Below are positions 46,420-55,450 of a stretch of DNA of 57,176 bases, in pieces (the stretch's first letter is position 1; every line of letters starts with the position of its first letter). The DNA lies in contig JADLDK010000061.1 of NCBI GenBank assembly GCA_020846715.1, positions 1-57,176 on the forward strand, read 5' to 3'. Both the position numbers and the translations under genes were made by a program. The stretch is from Armatimonadota bacterium. Its GTDB lineage: Bacteria > Armatimonadota > UBA5829 > DSUL01. The notes below the pieces were generated by a model. That model saw nothing but the letters and a program-made list of their open reading frames with translations. It did no database searches and was not told the DNA's origin.

Positions 46420-46724
46420 ATGAATCCTTCGTGTAGTCGTTGTTGAGGCCTACCAGCCCAGCCTCAGGACCTCTTGCGCGCTTGCACGTCTGGCTCCCGG
46501 CTCGCAAAAAGAAGGCCGGAAGTTGTCCGAACATGAAAAAACACCCCGCCTGTCCCCATCTGGCAAGGGTTGTCCGGCGAGGCGCTACACAGCAGCGTAA
46601 TCAGAGGCGCAAGCTACGATAAGCGTGCCAGGACAGGCTCTCGGGACAGAGCGCACATCCACCCACGCGCGAAGCCGCAGACATGTTGCAGACAGTCCTG
46701 TCACCAGAAAAGCTGCAAAAAACA

Positions 46725-46796
46725 AGCGGGAGACGGGATTCGGACCCGCGACCTCCTCCTTGGCAAGGAGGCGTTCTACCCCTGAACTACTCCCGC
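46725..46796 (-). tRNA. tRNA-Gly (GCC)
   Basis: A 72-base tRNA with acceptor GCGGGAG/CTCCCGC, the anticodon loop TTGCCAA in CCTCC/GGAGG (anticodon GCC), and T-loop GGTCCGAATCC. No CCA is encoded. Last of the four-tRNA cluster on this strand. Confidence 0.95.
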
Positions 46797-47002
46797 ATGA
46801 CGGCGACACCAATTCAGACAAACGCTACTGACTCTTTGCGTTTACGACATGATTCTCTGGCAATCCTGCCGAGAATCTCCAGCGCGGCACAAGAAGTTTA
46901 TGCCACAGCTCCTGGGCAGTCTGCTTCCGAGTTTACCTCAGCGCCATTCAGTCCGCCACAGCTTCCAGCGGCGTATGGCCACCCCGAGTGCGCCTCCAAA
47001 GC

Positions 47003-47083
47003 TGGGCGAGAGGAGACTTGAACTCCTACGCCTCGCGGCACCAGATCCTAAATCTGGCGTGTCTGCCATTCCACCACTCGCCC
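47003..47083 (-). tRNA. tRNA-Leu (TAG)
   Basis: A class II tRNA of 81 bases with a variable arm (TGCCGCGAGGCGT). Acceptor GGGCGAG/CTCGCCC, anticodon loop TTTAGGA in a CCAGA/TCTGG stem (anticodon TAG), T-arm AGGAG-TTCAAGT-CTCCT. No CCA is encoded. Confidence 0.94.
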
Positions 47084-47153
47084 CGATGAACCGTTTGCCC
47101 GGGCTGCAGTTCCTACCCGAGGACGACACCTACCGGCAACCTCAGGAATAATC

Positions 47154-47226
<73 letters not shown>

Positions 47227-47290
47227 GCGCGCTCACGCGACGGCAAACTACCAGAAATGGCCCGGGCTCTTCCTTCAACAGGGACATAAC

Positions 47291-47364
47291 CGCGCCTGGA
47301 GGGACTCGAACCCCCGACCCTCTGATCCGAAGTCAGATGCTCTAATCCACTGAGCTACAGGCGC
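47291..47364 (-). tRNA. tRNA-Arg (TCG)
   Basis: A 74-base tRNA with acceptor GCGCCTG/CAGGCGC, anticodon loop CTTCGGA in TCTGA/TCAGA (anticodon TCG) and T-loop GGTTCGAGTCC. No CCA is encoded. First of the cluster in transcription order. Confidence 0.95.
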
Positions 47365-47630
47365 ACGCTCGCACACGAAGAATGTTGTCCCTCAAAAGGC
47401 CAACGGTAGTATAACAAAAAGTGCTCCCGATGTCAGCGGATGCAGCAGTATTTGTGCGGTTTGCGCACCCGCCGCTCTTTCGGAGGGCCACCCGTGCCTG
47501 AACACGGCCAGACCGCGGGCAAGGGCGCGCCATACTATTTTTGAGGCAGAGCCATCGCACGCAGTGAGGCGCTTGCTTGCGCACGCGCGCACAAGCTGTC
47601 ATTATAAGTGAGCACTGGCAGGACTGCGGT

Positions 47631-48056
47631 ATGACGCCTCTGAATCTACCTGACTCCAGCCAAAACTCAGCAATGGACACCATCTTTCTAAAAGGCATAC
47701 GCGTCTTTGGTCACCACGGGCACACCGCGGAGGAACGCTGCGTGGGACAGATCATTGAGGTGGACGTTGAGCTGCGCCTGGATTTACGGAAAGCGGGGCG
47801 TACAGACCGGCTCAAGGACACTGCAGACTGGTACAGCGTGTTTCAGACCGTCACAGAAGCCGTGACAGGCAATTCTCACAAGCTGATGGAGCATCTGGCG
47901 TCCGACATCGCCTCGCGTCTTCTGGCGACAACACCGGCGCATGAGGTGACGATCAGCGTGTCCAAACCGAGCCCACCGCTGGGCGGGATTTGCGAACGAT
48001 GCGGAGTGAAGGTTACGCGCTCTGGCGCGGACTTCAGTGGAGAGTCTCCAGCATAA
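47631..48056 (+). CDS. folB: Dihydroneopterin aldolase
   Basis: This enzyme cleaves 7,8-dihydroneopterin in folate synthesis. The family begins MDTIFLKGIRVFGHHGHTAEE, here from residue 15 of a 141-residue frame; other marks are LRKAGRTDRLKDTADW and LMEHLASDIASRLL, and the C-terminus has ISVSKPSPPLGGICERCGV. I use the ATG at 47631 because AGGACTG is nicely spaced and a TATAAG box lies at 47603-47608. The ATG at 47673, where homology begins, has no clear ribosome site and would give 127 residues. Monocistronic; other folate genes are not in the window. Confidence 0.87.
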   Translation: MTPLNLPDSSQNSAMDTIFLKGIRVFGHHGHTAEERCVGQIIEVDVELRLDLRKAGRTDRLKDTADWYSVFQTVTEAVTGNSHKLMEHLASDIASRLLATTPAHEVTISVSKPSPPLGGICERCGVKVTRSGADFSGESPA

Positions 48057-48339
48057 CTGAGGGGACGGCAAAGGGTATTACTGGCGCAACTCTATAGCAC
48101 GCGATGGATTTTCAGTGTCTTTTCGGGGCAAGAAATCCCGATAATCGGCAGAGAAGACCTGGAATCGCACATCGAGCATCTGCTTTCTGCGCACTGCCGG
48201 AAACTTCCGCTGACGCGCAGCGTTTGGTATACTGAGAATGTGGATACCGTCCGCACCAAGGCAGTTGTGGACGAATCTCGCTGCACTGGCGAGCAACAAT
48301 CTGATTTCTGAAAGCAACCACACACAGGAAAGGCTATCT

Positions 48340-48723
48340 ATGGCAATTACACTCACAAATGCGGCTGTCGAGAAGGTCAAGGGGCTGATGGTCTCTCAGA
48401 ACCGCGCGGACGCTCTGTTGCGAGTCTTCGTTCAGGGCGGAGGCTGCCGCTCGGGCTATAAGTTTGGAATGGCGTTCGATGACACCGTTGAAGAAACTGA
48501 CCAGGTGTATGACTTCTCGGGGTTGCGAGTGCTCATTGACGAAGCGAGCGGCCCATACCTTGATGGAGCCAGCATCGACTATATGGATACGGTGGAAGGC
48601 GCGGGGTTTGCGATCAGCAATCCCAATATTGATACATCCTGCGGATGCGGTGGCGAATGTGACTGTGGTGGTAGCGAGGAAAGCGATAGTGAAGGATGTG
48701 GGTGCGGCTGCGGTTGCAGTTGA
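48340..48723 (+). CDS. erpA: A-type iron-sulfur carrier (ErpA/IscA/HesB family) with Cys-rich tail
   Basis: A 127-residue Fe-S carrier that passes clusters to apo-enzymes. The three family cysteines are C36 (GGGCRSGYKF) and C101/C103 (SCGCGG). The ATG at 48340 has AGGAAAGG upstream. After C103 the normal ending (GSSF-type) is replaced by an extra 24 residues rich in Cys, Gly, Glu and Ser: five Cys in the last nine residues and two more shortly after C103. This could bind further metal or clusters. No isc or suf genes are adjacent; the symbol ErpA is by family, IscA is possible. A rho-independent terminator follows at 48750. Confidence 0.85.
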   Translation: MAITLTNAAVEKVKGLMVSQNRADALLRVFVQGGGCRSGYKFGMAFDDTVEETDQVYDFSGLRVLIDEASGPYLDGASIDYMDTVEGAGFAISNPNIDTSCGCGGECDCGGSEESDSEGCGCGCGCS

Positions 48724-48749
48724 GCTCATGTCATAGGCAATTACCGATC

Positions 48750-48777
48750 AAGCCTGGGCGGATTTGCCCGGGCTTTT
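48750..48777 (+). terminator. Rho-independent terminator of the A-type carrier gene
   Basis: AAGCCTGGGC pairs with GCCCGGGCTTT around a six-base loop (one G-U pair) and ends in TTTTTC. It lies about 27 bases after the stop. Confidence 0.88.
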
Positions 48778-48930
48778 TCATTTTTCTCCTGATCAGGGCT
48801 ACTGCCTGTAGCCCAAGGAGCTTTCAGACGCGGAAGTTAGAAGACTCGATGACATCCTGGAGGCGGTTGCTGCAACGGGTAGCAGTACTGAACGAACTCG
48901 CCAGAAAGCGTTGTGACCACTGCTTTTAGC

Positions 48931-48936
48931 TATACT
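48931..48936 (+). promoter_or_regulatory. TATACT box upstream of metY
   Basis: A TATACT -10-like box lies 48 bases before the metY start. No good -35 is seen and I find no SAM-I or SAM-II riboswitch core between 48780 and 48984. A similar TATACT (50351-50356) precedes metX. Confidence 0.4.
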
Positions 48937-48983
48937 GTTTTCTTGAGAATACTTGCTCAGCACGGAGAGGAACACTGAAGCTT

Positions 48984-50291
48984 ATGGCAGATTTGAAGTT
49001 CGACACAATTGCGCTGCACGGCGGACAGAAGCCTGACCCGACCACCAATTCGCGGGCCGTGCCCATCTATCAGACAACTTCTTACGTTTTTGACAGCGCG
49101 GAACACGCGCGCAAATTGTTCGGACTCGAGGAGTTCGGCAACATCTACACACGCATCCAGAACCCGACGTGGGATGTTCTGGAGAATCGCATCGCTCTTC
49201 TGGAAGGCGGAGCCGCAGCGCTTGCAACCTCCAGCGGACAGGCCGCTGAGTTGCTGTCGGTGCTGAACATCGCAAACGCTGGCGACAACATCGTCTCTGC
49301 GGGCAGTCTTTACGGCGGCACGTACAACCTGTTCCACTACTCGTTTCCGAAAATCGGCGTACACGTCAAATTTGTGGACACAGACGATCCTGAGAACTTC
49401 CGAAAAGCCATTGATGACAAAACCAAAGCGCTCTATATGGAGGTCATTGGCAATCCCAGATTTGACATTCCGGATATTGAAAAGATCGCCGCTATCGCGC
49501 ACGACAACGGCATTCCTCTGATCATTGACAACTCTATGGCCTCTCCGGCGCTCTGCCAGCCCATCAAATGGGGCGCGGATATTGTGCTGCATTCACTCAC
49601 CAAGTTTCTGGGAGGGCACGGTACGTCTATCGGCGGGATTGTGGTGGACTCCGGAAAGTTCGACTGGAAAAGCAGTGGCAAGTTCCCCGGCCTGGTCGAC
49701 CCAGACCCCAGCTATCACGGGATAAGCTACTGGGACGCGTTCGGGCTGCATGACAAGGCAGTGGCGCCGGGAATTGCTTACATCATCAAAATGCGCGTTC
49801 AGCTCATGCGCGACTTCGGCCCGTGTCTTTCGCCGTTCAACGCGTTTCTCGTGTTGCAGGGGGTTGAGACTCTCGGGCTGAGGATGCAGCGGCACAGCCA
49901 GAACGCCCAGCGAGTGGCCGAGTGGCTGCAGCAGCAAGACTCTGTCAGCTGGGTGAGCTACCCCGGTCTCAAAGATCATCCATCACATGAAATGGCGAAG
50001 AAGTATCTTCCTAACGGTTGTGGGGCTCTGGTGGGCTTTGGGATCAAAGGTGGCAAAGAGGCTGGGATCAAGTTCATTGATGCGCTGGAGTTGCACTCTA
50101 ATCTGGCGAACTTTGGTGACGCGAAAAGTCTGGTCATCCACCCTGCCAGCACCACGCATCAGCAACTTTCCGAACAGGAGCAGCTTGAGGCGGGCGTAAC
50201 ACCCGACTTCATTCGGCTGTCGGTCGGAATTGAAGACGTTGAAGACATTATCGCGGATCTCGACAAAGGCCTGAAGGCAAGTCAGAAGTAG
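48984..50291 (+). CDS. metY: O-acetylhomoserine aminocarboxypropyltransferase (sulfhydrylase)
   Basis: A 435-residue PLP enzyme that makes homocysteine directly from O-acetylhomoserine and sulfide. The Cys/Met PLP fold is clear: [19 protein letters not shown], and the PLP lysine K207 in [16 protein letters not shown]. The C-terminal stretch [15 protein letters not shown] is typical of MetY. The extra segment around residues 220-250 ([19 protein letters not shown]) is that of OAH sulfhydrylases rather than MetB/MetC. metX and metW follow at 120 bases, so the three likely supply methionine. Confidence 0.95.
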   Translation: MADLKFDTIALHGGQKPDPTTNSRAVPIYQTTSYVFDSAEHARKLFGLEEFGNIYTRIQNPTWDVLENRIALLEGGAAALATSSGQAAELLSVLNIANAGDNIVSAGSLYGGTYNLFHYSFPKIGVHVKFVDTDDPENFRKAIDDKTKALYMEVIGNPRFDIPDIEKIAAIAHDNGIPLIIDNSMASPALCQPIKWGADIVLHSLTKFLGGHGTSIGGIVVDSGKFDWKSSGKFPGLVDPDPSYHGISYWDAFGLHDKAVAPGIAYIIKMRVQLMRDFGPCLSPFNAFLVLQGVETLGLRMQRHSQNAQRVAEWLQQQDSVSWVSYPGLKDHPSHEMAKKYLPNGCGALVGFGIKGGKEAGIKFIDALELHSNLANFGDAKSLVIHPASTTHQQLSEQEQLEAGVTPDFIRLSVGIEDVEDIIADLDKGLKASQK

Positions 50292-50411
50292 CCACGACTT
50301 ACATCGCTGCGCGCGAGAGCTGCACAGTCGCGAAGCAAGCGCTCTGGCTATATACTGTAAGTAATCTCTAGTACAGGCAGCCTGTTGTCCGCCAGGCTGC
50401 CAGTTCACTCC

Positions 50412-51575
50412 ATGACATTGACTACGGCACAACCTAACAGCGTCGGAGTTGTTGAACCGCAGTTCTTCACCTTTGCGCAACCACCAGATGAGATGAAGCT
50501 GGTGAGCGGCAAGAAGCTGGGACCGATCACGCTGGTGTATGAAACGTACGGCACGCTCAACGCGGACAAGTCCAATGTGATCCTGGTCGAGCACGCTCTG
50601 ACGGGCGATGCGCACGTGGCAGGTTATCACAAGGATCAGACCAGTAAGAAACCGGGCTGGTGGGATATTATGGTCGGTCCTGGAAAGGCGCTGGACACAG
50701 AGCGCTACTTTGTTGTATGCGCGAATTGCATTGGTGGCTGTTCGGGATCGACGGGGCCAGATTCAGAGAATCCAGCCACCGGATATCCGTACGCGCGCGA
50801 CTTTCCGATTATCACGATTCAGGACATGGTGGAAGCCGAGCGTCACTTGCTCGATCACCTGGGTATCAATCAGGTCTTGTGCGTAATTGGCGGGTCGATG
50901 GGTGGAATGCGCGTGCTGCAGTGGACAGTAAGCTACCCGGAGCGCATCAGACTTGCCATTCCTATCGCCACAACAAGCCGGCTATCAGCTCAAGCCATTG
51001 GGTTTAACGAAGTTGGGCGACAGGCGATTATGGGCGATCCAGACTGGCGCAATGGCAATTACAAGCGCGAGGGTGTGATACCCAACCACGGACTGGCCAT
51101 AGCGCGTATGATCGGCCACATCACCTATTTGTCTGACAAGGCGATGCACAACAAGTTTGGGCGGGATCTTGTCGAGTCCAACGGCTCTACGTTCACTTTT
51201 AACACTGAGTTTGCAACGGAGTTTCAGGTCGAAAGCTATCTGCGCCATCAGGGGAGTGTGTTTGTCCAGCGCTTTGATGCCAACTCCTATCTATACATTA
51301 CGAAAGCGACGGACTACTTCGACCTGACGCAGCCGAGTGGGAGTCTTCGCAAAGAACTTTCCCGGGTGCAGGCGAAGTTTCTGGTTATCTCATTCTCCTC
51401 CGACTGGCTCTTTCCGACGTATCAGTCCCGGGAGATCGTGAAGGCGCTGCGTCAGAACAGCCTGGACGTGACGTTCGCTGAGCTTCAGACTGATAAGGGA
51501 CATGACGCATTTCTTCTGGAGAGCGCGCAGCTTTCCAGCCTGATCTCGAACTTCCTGAACTACGCCATTGACTGA
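50412..51575 (+). CDS. metX: Homoserine O-acetyltransferase
   Basis: A 387-residue alpha/beta-fold acyltransferase that acetylates homoserine, giving the substrate of MetY. The nucleophile is S162 (GGSMGGMRVLQW); the Asp is in FSSDWLFP and the His in KGHDAFL near the end. Family features ALTGDAHVAGY and CIGGCSGSTGP are present, the latter of the acetyl-CoA type. The start may be TTG 50385 (with AGGCAGCC upstream), adding nine residues; homology begins at about residue 15 after the ATG. A TATACT box at 50351 suggests its own promoter in addition to readthrough from metY. Overlaps metW by eight bases. Confidence 0.93.
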   Translation: MTLTTAQPNSVGVVEPQFFTFAQPPDEMKLVSGKKLGPITLVYETYGTLNADKSNVILVEHALTGDAHVAGYHKDQTSKKPGWWDIMVGPGKALDTERYFVVCANCIGGCSGSTGPDSENPATGYPYARDFPIITIQDMVEAERHLLDHLGINQVLCVIGGSMGGMRVLQWTVSYPERIRLAIPIATTSRLSAQAIGFNEVGRQAIMGDPDWRNGNYKREGVIPNHGLAIARMIGHITYLSDKAMHNKFGRDLVESNGSTFTFNTEFATEFQVESYLRHQGSVFVQRFDANSYLYITKATDYFDLTQPSGSLRKELSRVQAKFLVISFSSDWLFPTYQSREIVKALRQNSLDVTFAELQTDKGHDAFLLESAQLSSLISNFLNYAID

Positions 51576-52206
51576 TCCTGCCACTCCATCCTCAAGCGTT
51601 CAAAGGCGACCGAAAAAGACCGATATTGACTTCATTGTTGATCTTATTGAGCCTCGCGCCCGTGTGCTGGACTTGGGATGCGGAACAGGTGAGTTGCTCA
51701 CGGCTCTTCAGGAGCGGAAAAACGTCTTTCCTCAGGGGATTGAAATCAGTGAGGAAGCCATACACGAGTGCGTCTCCAAGGGGCTTCCGGTATATCACGG
51801 TGACCTGGACGAGGGTCTGGCTGACTATAACGACGGGGCAATGGATTATGTCATCCTGACGGATGTGATTCAGGTGCTGTACCGGCCGGATGAGCTGATT
51901 CGAGAGGCTGCGCGCGTAGGCAAAAAAGTAATCCTCAGCTTTCCCAACTTTGCGCACTGGCACGCGCGCTTTCAACTGGGACTTCTTGGCCACATGCCTC
52001 GCACAGAACAGCTCCCCTTTGAATGGTACGACAGCCCGAACATCCACCTCACTACGATTCGCGATTTCAAGCGCATGTGTCGCGCTGAGGGCTTTCAGAT
52101 ATTACAGGAGCTCTATCTCACAGGGTCCTTCGACAGGGGTTTTACCAGGATATCCGTACTGCCGAATTTGCTTGCGGAACAGGCAGTCTTTGTCATCTGC
52201 CGTTGA
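51568..52206 (+). CDS. metW: Methionine biosynthesis protein MetW
   Basis: A 212-residue SAM-fold methyltransferase-like protein usually paired with MetX. Motifs are RVLDLGCGTGELL (about 31-43, SAM-binding loop) and the conserved IILTDVIQVLYRPDEL-type stretch. FPNFAHWHARFQLGLLG and LPFEWYDSPNIHLTT are classical MetW sequences. Its TTG start is eight bases inside metX, a coupled pair. MetW modulates MetX activity in some bacteria. No terminator is evident in the 70 bases to the convergent nth. Confidence 0.92.
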   Translation: MTDPATPSSSVQRRPKKTDIDFIVDLIEPRARVLDLGCGTGELLTALQERKNVFPQGIEISEEAIHECVSKGLPVYHGDLDEGLADYNDGAMDYVILTDVIQVLYRPDELIREAARVGKKVILSFPNFAHWHARFQLGLLGHMPRTEQLPFEWYDSPNIHLTTIRDFKRMCRAEGFQILQELYLTGSFDRGFTRISVLPNLLAEQAVFVICR

Positions 52207-52277
52207 AGCGTGAGCGTTAGTGCCAGGCATGGAGTACGCTGGACAGAACAGCGTGAGTCCAGATCACCCTCACCCGA

Positions 52278-52973
52278 CTATGACTGCGCGGTTGCTTTCT
52301 GGGGCTGATGAGATGCTTCGCGCATTCGCCGCTGGCCCTCGGGACACAAATGAAGAATAGGGCAGATGGCACACTGTGGATTGCGCGCGGTGCAGATGGC
52401 CCGTCCATGCCAGACAAGCAGCGTCCCATACACTGACCAGTCTTCTGGCTCGACAACCTTCTGCAACTCGAACTCGATTTTTGTGGGGTCTTGCTGTCGC
52501 GTGAAGTCCAGACGCCGGCTCACGCGCCGGCAATGCGTATCGACAATCACGCTGCCACCCCCGAAGCAGTGAGCAAGAACGACGTTAGCCGTCTTGCGCC
52601 CCACCCCACGCAACTGCGTAAGCTCTTCCATTGTTGCCGGGACCTTGCCTCCAAACTTCAGGCAGACATCCCGGGACATCTCAATCAGCGACCGCGTTTT
52701 CTGACGGAAGAATCCGAGGGGGCGGATAATGTCTTCGACTTCTTCGGCGGGCGCTGAAGCCATGGCTTCAACAGTCGGCCACCTGCGAAACAACTCAGGC
52801 GCGACGGTCTCCACGCGCGCATCCGTACACTGCGCCGCAAGAATTGTAAAGACGACCTGCTCAAAAGGATTGTCGTTGTCAAGCAGATGGGTAGCGTCTG
52901 GATAGATCTTCTTGAGGATGGCTACGACTTGCGCAGCGCGCTTCTGTTTGGACTTGAGGCTTTCTTCGGACAA
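52278..52973 (-). CDS. nth: Endonuclease III (DNA glycosylase/AP lyase)
   Basis: A 231-residue enzyme removing oxidised pyrimidines. The helix-hairpin-helix LRGVGRKTANVVL carries the catalytic Lys (about 123) and VDTHCRRVSRRL the catalytic Asp (about 141). The Fe-S cluster motif C-X6-C-X2-C-X5-C is complete (CTARNPQCAICPILHLC). It ends about 70 bases from the convergent metW and its start is about 57 bases from a hairpin. A short Lys/Gln-rich N-terminus and a 20-residue C-terminal tail after the cluster are unremarkable. Confidence 0.95.
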   Translation of the reverse strand: MSEESLKSKQKRAAQVVAILKKIYPDATHLLDNDNPFEQVVFTILAAQCTDARVETVAPELFRRWPTVEAMASAPAEEVEDIIRPLGFFRQKTRSLIEMSRDVCLKFGGKVPATMEELTQLRGVGRKTANVVLAHCFGGGSVIVDTHCRRVSRRLDFTRQQDPTKIEFELQKVVEPEDWSVYGTLLVWHGRAICTARNPQCAICPILHLCPEGQRRMREASHQPQKATAQS

Positions 52974-53029
52974 TGAACTGTGTAACTCTACGAGACTGGG
53001 TGCAGGTCAGGCGCAGCGCTTCATTTTGA

Positions 53030-53059
53030 GATAGCCCGGGGAGCAATACCCGGGCTATC
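53030..53059 (-). terminator. 11-bp perfect hairpin downstream of the isomerase gene
   Basis: GATAGCCCGGG pairs perfectly with CCCGGGCTATC around an eight-base loop. In the minus direction it lies 55 bases after the sugar isomerase stop and upstream of nth. No T-run follows, so it is either a weak terminator or an mRNA end-protecting structure. Confidence 0.55.
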
Positions 53060-53114
53060 ACGGATCGAGCGTGCCGAGACGCCATACTCGAAATAGACGC
53101 TTCCTAGCGGCGGT

Positions 53115-54077
53115 TTATGTCCACCATGCAGCGCCCGGCTGCTCCTGGATTACCGCCTGCTTGAGAAGCTGAACGGCTTTGGTGAGCCCTTCGCGCGGAG
53201 ACATGAGGCTGTCTTCGTGCTCAATCGAGATGACGTGGTCGTAACCAATCAGCCTCAGCTCACTCACAATGTCCTTCCAGACACTCAGGTCGTGTCCGTA
53301 GCCAATCGTGCGAAATACCCACGAGCGATTGATTTCATCAAGGTAGCCCTTGGTATCCAGTACTCCATTGACGCGGGCATTCTGTGGGTCCACTTTGCAG
53401 TCCTTGCCGTGAAAGTGGTAGATGCAATCTTTCAGCGCGCGGATGGAAACGACCGGGTCCATTCCCTGCCACCAGAGATGGCTCGGATCGAAGTTTGCGC
53501 CAAGGTTGTCTCCACAGGCTTTGCGAAGGCGCAGAAGGGTTTCCGTATTGTAAACAACAAACCCAGGATGCATTTCAAAGGCGATCCGGATGTTGTGCTC
53601 TTTGGCGAATTTCGACTCCTGTTTCCAGTACGGAATCACCTTTCGCTTCCACTGCCATTCCAGGATCTCGCCATAGTCTGGCGGCCAGGGGCATGTCACC
53701 CAGTTCGGCTTCTTTGCGCTGGGGGAATCGCCGGGACAACCTGAGAAGTTGATAACTGTATCCAGTCCCATCTTCTCTGCCAGCAGAACTGTCTTGCGGT
53801 GGGTCTCGTGGTGTTCCAGAGCAATCTGCTTGTTGGGATGCAGCGGGTTTCCGTGACAGGATAGCGCACTGATGACCATTCCGCGCTTCTCGATCGACTT
53901 GAGCAGATCGTTGCGCTTCTTGTCGTTGTCCAGCAGTTCGGCCGGATTGCAGTGCGCGTTTCCGGGATAGTTGCCTGTCCCCAACTCCACCGCTTCCACG
54001 CCGTTTTCCTGAAGAAAGTCCAAAACCTTCTCCAACGGCTCATTTGACATCAGGACCGTCAGAACCCCGATCTTCAT
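53115..54077 (-). CDS. Sugar phosphate isomerase/epimerase (AP-endonuclease-2 fold)
   Basis: A 320-residue xylose-isomerase-like TIM barrel. Metal-ligand segments are visible: VEAVELGTGNY (early), HPGFVVYNTE (about 168), GANFDPSHLWW (about 194), and YHFHGKDCKV (about 220), with a closing Glu in ISIEHED (about 287). It follows the Gfo/Idh/MocA gene by 68 bases, a common pairing in Armatimonadota and Planctomycetota for inositol or unusual-sugar degradation. The substrate is unknown. The transcript ends in the hairpin at 53030. Confidence 0.9.
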   Translation of the reverse strand: MKIGVLTVLMSNEPLEKVLDFLQENGVEAVELGTGNYPGNAHCNPAELLDNDKKRNDLLKSIEKRGMVISALSCHGNPLHPNKQIALEHHETHRKTVLLAEKMGLDTVINFSGCPGDSPSAKKPNWVTCPWPPDYGEILEWQWKRKVIPYWKQESKFAKEHNIRIAFEMHPGFVVYNTETLLRLRKACGDNLGANFDPSHLWWQGMDPVVSIRALKDCIYHFHGKDCKVDPQNARVNGVLDTKGYLDEINRSWVFRTIGYGHDLSVWKDIVSELRLIGYDHVISIEHEDSLMSPREGLTKAVQLLKQAVIQEQPGAAWWT

Positions 54078-54145
54078 ATGTGTTCCTCCTAAGAACGCCC
54101 GCAGCCCACCCCGTTACGGAGGGCTGCTTTTCGACACTCTCTCTA

Positions 54146-55177
54146 TCAGCTAATCGCCGCCATCTTTCCTGTCTGGGCAGATTCGTAGATGGCATCCAGA
54201 ATTTTGATAACGTCCAGTCCGTGCTCGCCTGTAGCCAGAGGCTGTTTCCCGTCGCGCACGCAATCTACAAAATGCTTTATTTCAGCTTCGTGGCCGTTGA
54301 TGTTCGGGTGCTGCGGCTGAATGTCAACCTGTTCCCCGTTCATCTCCGTGTAGAGTCTGAGTGGCGACAGATCCGCCCCGCCCAGCGATCCCATCAGCGT
54401 AGTGTAGGAGGTCTCCTGGGCAATATTGGACGCCCACGACGCTTCCACCAGGACGGTCGCGCCGTTTTCGAACTTGATCAGCCCGCTTGCCAGGTCCTCC
54501 ACATCATAATTCTCGCCGCCAGGCATCTTTGGACCGAACTCGGCGTAGGTGCTTCCGTAGGCGCTAACCGGCTTCGGGTTGCCCATCAGATAAAGCGCGA
54601 GGTCCAGCACGTGCACACCAAGGTCAATGAGAGGCCCGCCACCAGACATAGCCCTGGTAGTGAACCAACCGCCCATTCCAGGAATACCTCGCCTGCGGAG
54701 CCAGCCGGTTTTTGCATAGTAGACGTTACCCAGAGCGCCTTCCTCGATGAACTTCTTCAGCACCTGAGTGTCGCCGCGAAAACGGTTGTTGAAGCCCATC
54801 ATAAAAATCTTCCCCGCGTCACGGGCTGCCCGCACCATCTTCTCACCTTCCGCAGCACTGGTGGCAATGGGCTTCTCGCAAATGACACTGCAGCCAGCCT
54901 GAAAAGCCGCGATGGCGACCGGAGCATGCAGGCTGTTGGGAGTACAGACGCTGAGTGCGTCCAGATGCGCTTCCTGGAGCATCTTCTCGTAGTCCGTGTA
55001 GACCTGCGAGATACCGAACTCCTTAGCGGTAGCTCTGGCGCGATCTTCGTTGACATCCGCGATCGCCACTATCTCGGCATCGGGGTGTTTTCGATAGCCT
55101 TCCAGGTGGAGGCGGCCGATGCCAACTCCAACCACACCGACGCGCACTTTACCGTTGATTGATCCTTCTGTTGCCAT
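54146..55177 (-). CDS. Gfo/Idh/MocA family NAD(P)-dependent oxidoreductase
   Basis: A 343-residue sugar dehydrogenase-like enzyme. Rossmann motif VGVVGVGIGRLHLEGY (about 12-27), the catalytic ICEKPIAT (about 98-105), and GGGPLIDLGVHVLDLAL (about 175-191) for the second catalytic Asp/His. No twin-arginine or Sec signal is present, so cytoplasmic. First gene of the pair with the downstream isomerase; a good promoter lies at 55276. Substrate unknown (sugar or inositol derivative). Confidence 0.92.
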   Translation of the reverse strand: MATEGSINGKVRVGVVGVGIGRLHLEGYRKHPDAEIVAIADVNEDRARATAKEFGISQVYTDYEKMLQEAHLDALSVCTPNSLHAPVAIAAFQAGCSVICEKPIATSAAEGEKMVRAARDAGKIFMMGFNNRFRGDTQVLKKFIEEGALGNVYYAKTGWLRRRGIPGMGGWFTTRAMSGGGPLIDLGVHVLDLALYLMGNPKPVSAYGSTYAEFGPKMPGGENYDVEDLASGLIKFENGATVLVEASWASNIAQETSYTTLMGSLGGADLSPLRLYTEMNGEQVDIQPQHPNINGHEAEIKHFVDCVRDGKQPLATGEHGLDVIKILDAIYESAQTGKMAAIS

Positions 55178-55275
55178 GAAACCTCGTATCAGGCGGGTCG
55201 TTGCCCGGCGGCTGCAAGAGCCAGTACCGCCGGACGCAGCCCGCGATTAGGCCGCCTTGCGGGCAACCCGCGGGG

Positions 55276-55305
55276 ATTGTAGCCCACGCACCTGCAAAAG
55301 GGCAA
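55276..55305 (-). promoter_or_regulatory. Promoter of the Gfo/Idh/MocA-isomerase operon
   Basis: Minus strand: TTGCCC (55305-55300), an 18-base spacer, TACAAT (55281-55276). The start would be near 55269, giving a 90-base G+C-rich leader. Confidence 0.6.
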
Positions 55306-55393
55306 GAAATTTCACGCGATTCACACTGCTTCTACAGCTTTGCCAGCTAATCCCACGCCAGCGCGCATCCCTCTATACAGACCACTGCGCAAT

Positions 55394-55423
55394 AAAAAGG
55401 AGGCTCAGCCTGGCCGAGCCTCC
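55394..55423 (-). terminator. Rho-independent terminator of the small secreted-protein gene
   Basis: Minus strand: GGAGGCTC (55423-55416) with GAGCCTCC (55406-55399) across a nine-base loop, followed by TTTTT. It lies 27 bases after the stop codon. Confidence 0.88.
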
Positions 55424-55450
55424 TGGAGCGCAAAAACATATCGTCAGACG

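Noticed and set aside
46585..47151. Several open frames of 60-112 codons around the tRNA cluster
   Set aside because: They run through tRNA genes on both strands and have no coding character.
48780..48983. Possible SAM riboswitch before metY
   Set aside because: No SAM-I core or SAM-II pattern is visible; only a TATACT box.
54044..55162. 372-codon plus-strand frame opposite the Gfo/Idh/MocA gene
   Set aside because: The minus-strand frame carries all catalytic motifs; the plus frame has none.
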